64,000 nt of DNA from Candidatus Stoquefichus sp. SB1. GTDB taxonomy: Bacteria; Bacillota_I; Bacilli_A; Erysipelotrichales; Coprobacillaceae. The stretch is taken from the NCBI RefSeq assembly GCF_001244545.1, contig NZ_LN852696.1, positions 682,001 through 746,000 on the forward strand, read 5' to 3'. Below, piece by piece: positions 57,868-64,000 of the stretch (positions are counted from its first letter, which is position 1; each line of letters begins with the position of its first letter). The position numbers and the translations under genes are program-made. Below the pieces are notes generated by a model, which searched no databases, was not told where the DNA came from, and saw only the letters and a list, made by a program, of their open reading frames with translations.

Positions 57868-58728
57868 ATGGATGCGATTTTAGAGTTAAAAAATGTAAAT
57901 AAAGCGTTTGATGATTTTCAGTTAAGAAATGTTTCATTATCTTTACCAAAAGGATCTATTGTTGGTTTAATAGGTGAAAATGGGGCTGGAAAATCAACAA
58001 TTATTAATATTATTGAAGGGTTATTAAAAGAAGATAGTGGAGAAATCTATGTTTTTCATCAAAATATGAGAGAACATGAAAAAGAATTAAAGCAGGATAT
58101 TGGAATTATCTATGATACTTGTCATTATAATGAAAAATTCAAGGTCAAAGATGTAGGAAAGATGATGGGTCTTGTTTATCAAAATTGGGATCAGGATAAA
58201 TATTTAGAATATATTGAAAGATTTCAATTACCAAAACAGAAAACCTTAGATAAGTTTTCTAAAGGTATGAAAATGAAACTATGTTTTGCTGCAGAGTTAG
58301 CACATCAGCCTAAGTTGCTTATTTTAGATGAAGCAACAAGTGGATTGGATCCAATAGTTAGAGACGAAATACTTGAGATATTACAGGAATTTATTATGGA
58401 TGAAGAACATGGTGTATTGATTTCATCACATATCACAAGTGATTTAGATAAAATTGCTGATTATATTACTTTTATTCATAATGGTGAGATATTATTAACC
58501 AAAACATATGATGAAATTCATAATGATTATGGTATTATCAGATGTGGTCAAAAGATATTTGAAGCTTTGCCAAAAGATGAAATTTTGGCTTATAAAAAAG
58601 AAGAATTTGAATATAAGGTATTAGTTGCCAATCGACAGGATTTTGAAAAAGTTTATCAGGATGTTGTGATAGATAAAGCAACGATTGAGGATATTATGCT
58701 GTTATATGTAAGAGGGGTTAAACTATGA
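57868..58728 (+). CDS. ABC transporter ATP-binding protein
   Basis: A 286-residue ATPase. Walker A is GENGAGKST, the signature is FSKGMKMKL, Walker B LLILDEATSGLD, switch His in LISSHI. The C-terminal 70 residues are an accessory domain of the YtrB/EcsA-like type. It overlaps the permease gene by 4 bases. Probably exports or resists a membrane-active compound; substrate unknown. Confidence 0.94.
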   Translation: MDAILELKNVNKAFDDFQLRNVSLSLPKGSIVGLIGENGAGKSTIINIIEGLLKEDSGEIYVFHQNMREHEKELKQDIGIIYDTCHYNEKFKVKDVGKMMGLVYQNWDQDKYLEYIERFQLPKQKTLDKFSKGMKMKLCFAAELAHQPKLLILDEATSGLDPIVRDEILEILQEFIMDEEHGVLISSHITSDLDKIADYITFIHNGEILLTKTYDEIHNDYGIIRCGQKIFEALPKDEILAYKKEEFEYKVLVANRQDFEKVYQDVVIDKATIEDIMLLYVRGVKL

Positions 58729-59366
58729 AAGCATTAATTTATAAAGATATGTTTATATTAAAACAAAAGGGACAGATATTTTCATTACTATCTAATGTTA
58801 TTATGTCAATTGTGATTGGTCTTATATTTAAAAATCTCTATGGATTGGCTTTGATTGTTGTTTTGTCTATACCAGTTGGAGGAAGTGCATTTATCCAAGT
58901 TGTCATGGAGAAGGAAGAAAAAACAAATTTTGATAAAAGAATTATTTCTTTACCTGTTACAAAAAAAGAAATTGTTTTGGCAAGATTTATAACTTCTTTT
59001 ATCAATCTTATGTTAAATATGTTTATTGCACTTATTTATACATTGATACATGTTTATTTTAATATTGTCAGTCTTGATGTTGCTTTGCTCCTATGGGTGA
59101 TAGGTGTGTTAATTGGAATTTTCTTAATTGCTTTAAATTCCATTGGCTATCATTTATTAGGTGCTAAGAAAGGAACATTTGTCTATCTTGCAATTGCTGG
59201 TCTTTCTATTATTGTCTACTTATCTATCTTTCTGGGATTTGATGTAGAACAGTTTTTAAATCTTGGATCAACAATATTGTTAATGATTGGTTGTGTGTTT
59301 ACATTCTTATGCTTATTCATAAGTTATTTTGTATCGCTTAAAATCTTTGAAAGAAAATATTCGTAA
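58725..59366 (+). CDS. ABC-2 type permease
   Basis: A 213-residue membrane protein with about six helices (SLLSNVIMSIVIGLIF, ALIVVLSIPVGGSAF, LMLNMFIALIYTLIHVYF, LLLWVIGVLIGIFLIAL, FVYLAIAGLSIIVYLSIFLG, TILLMIGCVFTFLCLFISYF). EKEEKTNFDKRIISLPVTKKEIVLAR is the coupling region of ABC2_membrane_5-like permeases. It pairs with the ATPase as a homodimeric exporter. Confidence 0.9.
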   Translation: MKALIYKDMFILKQKGQIFSLLSNVIMSIVIGLIFKNLYGLALIVVLSIPVGGSAFIQVVMEKEEKTNFDKRIISLPVTKKEIVLARFITSFINLMLNMFIALIYTLIHVYFNIVSLDVALLLWVIGVLIGIFLIALNSIGYHLLGAKKGTFVYLAIAGLSIIVYLSIFLGFDVEQFLNLGSTILLMIGCVFTFLCLFISYFVSLKIFERKYS

Positions 59367-59369
59367 TGA

Positions 59370-59402
59370 AAAAATGACAAGGACTAATCCCTTGTCATTT
59401 TT
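59370..59402. terminator. Bidirectional terminator
   Basis: AAAAATGACAAGG pairs with CCTTGTCATTTTT over a 7-base loop; it overlaps the last codons of ispG on the minus strand. Confidence 0.88.
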
Positions 59403-60442
59403 ATAATTTCTTCTTTCAAGACTTTAACCATGTCTTCTTGTTTTACTTTTCTTACTATTTCACCTTTTTTTATTAACAAGCCTTCTTTAACACCTCCAGC
59501 AATACCAATATCAGCATGTTTTGCTTCACCAGGACCATTAACAGCACACCCCATAATAGCAACTGTAATATCAGCATGAATGGTATTTAAGAAGTCTTCT
59601 ATTTCACTAGCAATAGGAATTAAATCATATTGTATTCTTCCACAAGTTGGACATGAAACTAAAGTTGGCACATGATCGATGAGTTCCAGTTCTTTTAATA
59701 AAGTTTTTGCTACTTTGATTTCTTCAACGGGATCAGCACTTAATGAAACACGGATCGTATTACCAATTCCCTGATATAATAAAGTGCCAATACCTAAACT
59801 TGATTTGATTGTTCCACCTAGTTTTGTCCCTGCTTCAGTCACACCAATATGTAAAGGACAGTCAAAAGTTTGACTTGCTAGAGTATAAGCTTCAATAGTT
59901 AATAGTGTATTGGATGATTTTAATGAGATGGCATAATCATGAAAATCGAGAGACTCTAAAATATCTATATGTTTTTGAGCACTTTCAATCATTCCTTGGG
60001 CAGTAGGTTTTCCATATTTTTCTAAAATATCTTTTTCCAAAGAACCACCATTAACACCAATACGAATAGGAATATGTTTTTGTTTGCAAGCTTCAACAAC
60101 CGCTTTGACTTTATCAATCGAACCAATATTGCCTGGATTAATTCTAATTTTATCAATACCATTTTCAATTGCTGTTAATGCTAATTGATAATCAAAATGA
60201 ATATCCGCAATTAAAGGAATATGAATGGCTTTCTTAATTTGAGAAATTGCTTTTGCATCTTCAGCATTTAAGACTGCAACTCTCACCATTTCACAGCCAG
60301 ATTGTTCTAATTGTAAAATTTGCTTAACAGTCGCTTCCACATCTTTGGTTTTGGTATTACACATTGATTGGATAATTACATGATCATTTCCACCTAGTGT
60401 TAAGTTCCCGACTTGAAAAGAACGTGTTTGATTTCTTAACAT
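59384..60442 (-). CDS. ispG: 4-hydroxy-3-methylbut-2-en-1-yl diphosphate synthase
   Basis: A 352-residue Fe-S enzyme of the MEP pathway. The N-terminal TIM barrel ([41 protein letters not shown]) is followed by the cluster domain with cysteines in [12 protein letters not shown] and [12 protein letters not shown]. It acts two steps... directly before IspH. Monocistronic; the start at 60442 follows GAGGTTAT. Confidence 0.96.
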   Translation of the reverse strand: MLRNQTRSFQVGNLTLGGNDHVIIQSMCNTKTKDVEATVKQILQLEQSGCEMVRVAVLNAEDAKAISQIKKAIHIPLIADIHFDYQLALTAIENGIDKIRINPGNIGSIDKVKAVVEACKQKHIPIRIGVNGGSLEKDILEKYGKPTAQGMIESAQKHIDILESLDFHDYAISLKSSNTLLTIEAYTLASQTFDCPLHIGVTEAGTKLGGTIKSSLGIGTLLYQGIGNTIRVSLSADPVEEIKVAKTLLKELELIDHVPTLVSCPTCGRIQYDLIPIASEIEDFLNTIHADITVAIMGCAVNGPGEAKHADIGIAGGVKEGLLIKKGEIVRKVKQEDMVKVLKEEIIKMTRD

Positions 60443-60557
60443 AATATAACCTCATTTCTGTCTTTATTATACTTGAAAAAAAAGTGAATGTATAGTGAAA
60501 TACCACGACAATCCAGAAACATATGTTATAATAAAAGTATCAAGGAGAGTGATAATT

Positions 60558-61685
60558 ATGATGAGAGAAAAATCCATGAGATCGGCGCTTCTATTTTTGA
60601 TAATTGGTTTTGCATTATCCTCTTTAACGATTAATATTGGCTTTATTGGGGAAATACAGGGATATCTGTCAGTATGGTGTTATTTATTAGGATTGTATTT
60701 ATTAAGGAAAGAGGATCATTATTTTCGTATTTGTTTTTTTATTCAAATTTATTTGGTTCTAACATTTTTATTTTCTAAAGTATTATTGTATAGTACGCCT
60801 ATTGAAGAAGTTGTGACATTAACGTGGATAAACTTTGCTGTAAAATCTATCCAGGATTTGTTGATTATTTATGCTTGTCATCAGTACTTTCAGGCTATGA
60901 ACTGGCCGTTAACAGTCTTATTGAAATCACTTTTAATTATGATGGTCATCTTTTTTAATGGCGTAGAAAGTAGTTTTGTGGTTATTATTGCTTTCATTGC
61001 TGGTGCTGGTGTTATTGTTTATCAATTGATAAATTGTTTAAAGGAAGCTGAAAATCATAAAATTCAAGGATCATTACAAAAAATTCCAATATTTAAAATG
61101 TTAACAATCTTTTTTGTGAGTGGATTGATTATAGGTATCATAACACTCTATGTTTGGCCTTATACAACTTATAATTATACAGGTGAAGTAGAGCCATTAC
61201 AAATCGATATGCCAATGCGTGATTCAATAGTACTATCAAATGGTTGTCAGGGTAATATTTATGAGTATGATGAAACCACAGACTTATATGTTATTCATTA
61301 TCAGGGAAAACTTTCCCAGAAATGTGCTTTTGTAGATGTGACATTACCTACTGATGTTTTTGGACGTTTAGAAATGAATCATATTATGTTTGGCAATGGG
61401 AAGCAGAAATATGATTATAAAGAATTAAATGATAATCAAGAGAATATGATGATATTTGGATATAGTCAACCTCGTTATCGTGTTTATTTAAATCCAGATG
61501 ATAGTGATTTTGAAATAACAATTCAGTTAACCAAACAAAATAATCAGGAAAATACTTTAGGTGAACTGGTTTTTAACTTGGTTTATTATCCATATGGAGA
61601 AATATACTCAGATGGTCGTGGGGAACTTCAACAGATTGTTTTTTCAGTCCAAGATGGGAAGTGGCTACCGGAAACAAAAGTATAA
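60558..61685 (+). CDS. Membrane protein with extracellular C-terminal domain, function unknown
   Basis: A 375-residue protein. The first 190 residues hold about six to seven helices (ALLFLIIGFALSSLTINIGF, IYLVLTFLFSKVLLY, SSFVVIIAFIAGAGVIVYQL, MLTIFFVSGLIIGIITLYVW). The last 170 residues are soluble and beta-rich (GCQGNIYEYDETTDLYVIHY). I do not recognise the family. AAGGAGAG lies 8 bases before the ATG; TATAAT is seen near 60530. Confidence 0.8.
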   Translation: MMREKSMRSALLFLIIGFALSSLTINIGFIGEIQGYLSVWCYLLGLYLLRKEDHYFRICFFIQIYLVLTFLFSKVLLYSTPIEEVVTLTWINFAVKSIQDLLIIYACHQYFQAMNWPLTVLLKSLLIMMVIFFNGVESSFVVIIAFIAGAGVIVYQLINCLKEAENHKIQGSLQKIPIFKMLTIFFVSGLIIGIITLYVWPYTTYNYTGEVEPLQIDMPMRDSIVLSNGCQGNIYEYDETTDLYVIHYQGKLSQKCAFVDVTLPTDVFGRLEMNHIMFGNGKQKYDYKELNDNQENMMIFGYSQPRYRVYLNPDDSDFEITIQLTKQNNQENTLGELVFNLVYYPYGEIYSDGRGELQQIVFSVQDGKWLPETKV

Positions 61686-61746
61686 ATAATGGTTTCATTT
61701 GTTATATTATGATTGTTTTTGTCATAATATGTATAGGTGATTGTAG

Positions 61747-62229
61747 ATGATTTGGATTGTAACTTTCATTGAATTTCTAATTGGGGCAATATTGCATTTT
61801 GGCTATGATATTTTTCCATCTGCTTTTATGGCGATTATTGCACCAGTGAATGAAAGTATTTTTGAACATTTGAAGCTGGTGTTATATCCGATGCTATTGA
61901 TTGATATTATTTTATGGTATCGCTATTATCATAAAGATAAGCGTCTTTTGACACCAATGTTGATTGGGATTGTGGTAGGAATGATGAGTGTTGTTTTGAT
62001 TTATTATTTTTATCATTATGGTTTAGGAATTGATAGTCTTATTGCTGATATTATTTTATTGTTTGTGGCTATTTTGATAGGGAATAAAGTGATGTTAGTT
62101 GCCAATCTTCATCATTGGCAAATTGATGAAAGGCAAGTTATTGTGCTTGTGCTTATCATGATTATTCTTTTTAGCATTTTGACTTTTTTACCACCAGATA
62201 TCCCAATTTTTATTGAAAAAAAGCAATGA
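61747..62229 (+). CDS. DUF6512-like membrane protein
   Basis: A 160-residue protein with five or so helices. The segment FMAIIAPVNESIFEHLKLVL (P-x-N-E-S-x-x-E-H-L-K) resembles the DUF6512 signature, whose charged residues lie at a membrane edge. RBS is weak (AGGTGATTGTAG). Function unknown. It is convergent with pepF and ends one base before the pepF stop. Confidence 0.72.
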   Translation: MIWIVTFIEFLIGAILHFGYDIFPSAFMAIIAPVNESIFEHLKLVLYPMLLIDIILWYRYYHKDKRLLTPMLIGIVVGMMSVVLIYYFYHYGLGIDSLIADIILLFVAILIGNKVMLVANLHHWQIDERQVIVLVLIMIILFSILTFLPPDIPIFIEKKQ

Positions 62230-62230
62230 T

Positions 62231-64000
62231 CTACATTGCTTTTGTTAAGTCTTCAAATTCATTTAATATTTTTTCAAAATAATGGAAAGCATCATCATAA
62301 AGCTGATCTTCTAATGGATCCACTAGAGCATCTTTTAAAAGGTCAACAGGATCTTTGCTACCACCTGATTTTAAGAAGCTAAGATAAGCTTCTTTTTGTT
62401 TTTGATCACCATTTAAAATACGAGAAACAATAGCTAATGCTACAGTCATACCTAGTGTGTATTTATAAACATAATAATTATAATAGAAGTGAGGAATATA
62501 GAAACAAGAATGTCCAACATATTCATCCATTGTAATATCTGGTCCATAATACTCAGCATTTTTTTGATAGTATAAATCTGTAATCATCTGAGCAGACATT
62601 GGTTTGCCTTCTTTAGCCCAAGTGTGTAATATATGTTCAAAATCTGCATAAAGAGGTTGTCTAAAAATTAAACCAACACAGTTTTCTAATAATTCATATA
62701 GGAAATAAGCTTTTTCTTCTTTTGAAGATGCATGGTCTAACATGTAATTAATCAATAATGTTTCATTCACTGTAGATGCAACTTCAGCAACAAAAATACG
62801 ATAATCACAATTGATAGGCGATTGATAATGACAAGATAAATAAGTATGGGCACTATGTCCCAATTCATGAATCATGGTAGATAATGAGTTATAGTCACCA
62901 ATAAAATTCATAAGGATATAAGGATTGGTATCATAACAGCCACTTGAATAAGCACCAATACGTTTACCAGCATGAGGATAATAATCAATCCATCTTTCAT
63001 CACGGGCTTTTTTGATGATATCAACATACTCATCTCCAAAAACCTTAACAACATCTAAAATAATATCAAAGCATTCTTCAATTGTATATTTTTTTGTTTG
63101 GTAGTGTAGTAAAGGAACATTGAGATCGTAATTATACATACAATCTAAATTGAGAATCTTTTTCTTTAAAGCATTGTATCGATGGAATAAAGGTCGATAT
63201 TCCTGATTAGCTTTTTCTAAAATCTTAAAGAATAATGATGTTGGAACATTATCATCAAAAAGACTGGCTTGTAAAGGATCATCAAATTTTTTAACATCAG
63301 CATAAAAAGCATCTTTTTTCATAACACCAGATAATGTGGCTGCAAAAACATTTTCAAATTTTTTATAGACTTTAAAGAAATGATGATAAGCTTCTTGTCT
63401 CACTTTTGGATCTTTATTTTTTAAGAATTCTGTTAATGTTGCACTATTTAAGAATTTTTCTTCACCATCAACATGAACTGGTTCATAGTCTAAACGTAAA
63501 GCATCAAAGACTTGTGATGAAATATCAGCAATTGGTGATGTTTTTGAAATCAATGTTTCCATTTCTTGTGAAAGGACATGTTTCTTTTGACGAAGAATTT
63601 CTGAAATTGAATAACGATAATCAGCAAATTCTTCTCCCTGGATATATTCTTGTACTTTTTCGCTTTCATCAATCATCATGACAGTATAGAAATCTAAAGA
63701 AGATGAGACCTGATCATAAAATGTGAGAATGGCAGAATACATTGTTTGATAATCTTGATTATTAGGTTCTACATCACAATGTAAATGTGCAAAACAATGT
63801 AACTTTTGAATATAACGAGAGAGTAAAAGATAGTCTTCATGAAATTTTAAGAAATTTTCTTTATTTTGTAAAAATAAATCTTTTTGTTGAATTAAATTTT
63901 TTAATAATTCTTTGGCTTTATCAAGGTCTTTATAAAAATCTTGTGAACATTTATAAATAAGAGATAAATCCCAAGTATCTTTTAAATCAATATTTTTTCT
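62231..64000 (-). CDS. pepF: Oligoendopeptidase F (N-terminus outside window)
   Basis: At least 590 residues of an M3B metallopeptidase are visible; the frame stays open to the last base (TWDLSLIYKC near the edge is a typical N-terminal block). Zinc site HEXXH is in STMIHELGHSAHTY, with the third ligand Glu in VAEVASTVNE. It degrades cytoplasmic peptides of about 7-17 residues in relatives. An internal ATG at 63742 is not the real start. Confidence 0.94.
   Translation of the reverse strand, partial: RKNIDLKDTWDLSLIYKCSQDFYKDLDKAKELLKNLIQQKDLFLQNKENFLKFHEDYLLLSRYIQKLHCFAHLHCDVEPNNQDYQTMYSAILTFYDQVSSSLDFYTVMMIDESEKVQEYIQGEEFADYRYSISEILRQKKHVLSQEMETLISKTSPIADISSQVFDALRLDYEPVHVDGEEKFLNSATLTEFLKNKDPKVRQEAYHHFFKVYKKFENVFAATLSGVMKKDAFYADVKKFDDPLQASLFDDNVPTSLFFKILEKANQEYRPLFHRYNALKKKILNLDCMYNYDLNVPLLHYQTKKYTIEECFDIILDVVKVFGDEYVDIIKKARDERWIDYYPHAGKRIGAYSSGCYDTNPYILMNFIGDYNSLSTMIHELGHSAHTYLSCHYQSPINCDYRIFVAEVASTVNETLLINYMLDHASSKEEKAYFLYELLENCVGLIFRQPLYADFEHILHTWAKEGKPMSAQMITDLYYQKNAEYYGPDITMDEYVGHSCFYIPHFYYNYYVYKYTLGMTVALAIVSRILNGDQKQKEAYLSFLKSGGSKDPVDLLKDALVDPLEDQLYDDAFHYFEKILNEFEDLTKAM

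Noticed and set aside
62231-63742. PepF as a complete 503-residue protein starting at 63742
   Set aside because: The frame stays open to the window end and the upstream translation is typical PepF N-terminal sequence.

Overview
The window is AT-rich DNA with dense gene packing, strong AGGAGG-type ribosome binding sites and standard stop codons, as in a low-GC Firmicute. Gene content points to a spore-forming gut anaerobe of the Erysipelotrichia (Coprobacillus/Thomasclavelia-like): PTS sugar operons, BclA-like collagen proteins, an acetylated-intermediate diaminopimelate pathway, MEP isoprenoid enzymes, and the dnaG-sigA-trmK-yqfO...ispH-yqfQ-cshB-nfo neighbourhood known from Bacillus. This placement is inferred from the sequence only.

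Layout. (1) 1-8143, plus strand: a sugar operon holding a partial and a complete GH1 phospho-beta-glucosidase, an AlsE-like epimerase, a lone PTS IIB, two tandem TIM-barrel-like proteins of unknown function (DUF7916-like), RpiB, a DUF4867 protein, a DeoC-like aldolase, a Gfo/Idh/MocA oxidoreductase and a VOC protein. AlsE plus RpiB plus GH1 suggests catabolism of an allose-like (C3-epimeric) glycoside. (2) 8194-13293: a hidden 58-codon reverse ORF, then a LicT/BglG-controlled PTS operon (IIA, antiterminator, IIBC, Fe-S ene-reductase) with two RAT/terminator switches. (3) 13358-17197: a second GH1 operon with two Gfo/Idh genes behind two copies of a GAAAT-N3-ATTTC palindrome; the same motif precedes an RpiR regulator gene at 20421. 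(4) 17261-21214, minus strand: two BclA-like collagen proteins with a shared Cys-rich N-terminus, a GT2-TPR glycosyltransferase and the RpiR regulator, which looks like a spore-surface glycoprotein island. (5) 21462-26518: an accessory stretch with three small proteins in one operon, a PadR/membrane-partner pair, a broken secreted-protein gene, tRNA-His, an exported protein, a DUF2089 regulator with a structured leader, an NrdD-tail-like protein and a 29-residue membrane peptide. (6) 26612-30470: dapF-dapH-deacetylase-aminotransferase. (7) 30522-44286: a peptidase-containing ABC exporter without a visible substrate, then housekeeping genes (ybeY, cdd, era, recO, a YgiQ radical-SAM protein, an alpha/beta hydrolase with an Asp at the nucleophile position, glyS, dnaG, sigA, trmK, nif3, nudix). 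(8) 44402-64000: regulators, a GH25 lysozyme-like protein, an ECF sigma/anti-sigma pair, HAD phosphatase, MATE pump, ispH, a membrane-anchored MerR protein next to a MerR-type promoter and a frameshifted MutS-like gene, yqfQ-like, cshB, nfo, a GntR-ABC operon with a perfect operator, ispG, membrane proteins and pepF (cut by the window end).

Genes linked by shared regulation: the RpiR operators tie regions 3 and 4; cre-like sites appear before regions 3 and 5; RAT sites make region 2 substrate-inducible.
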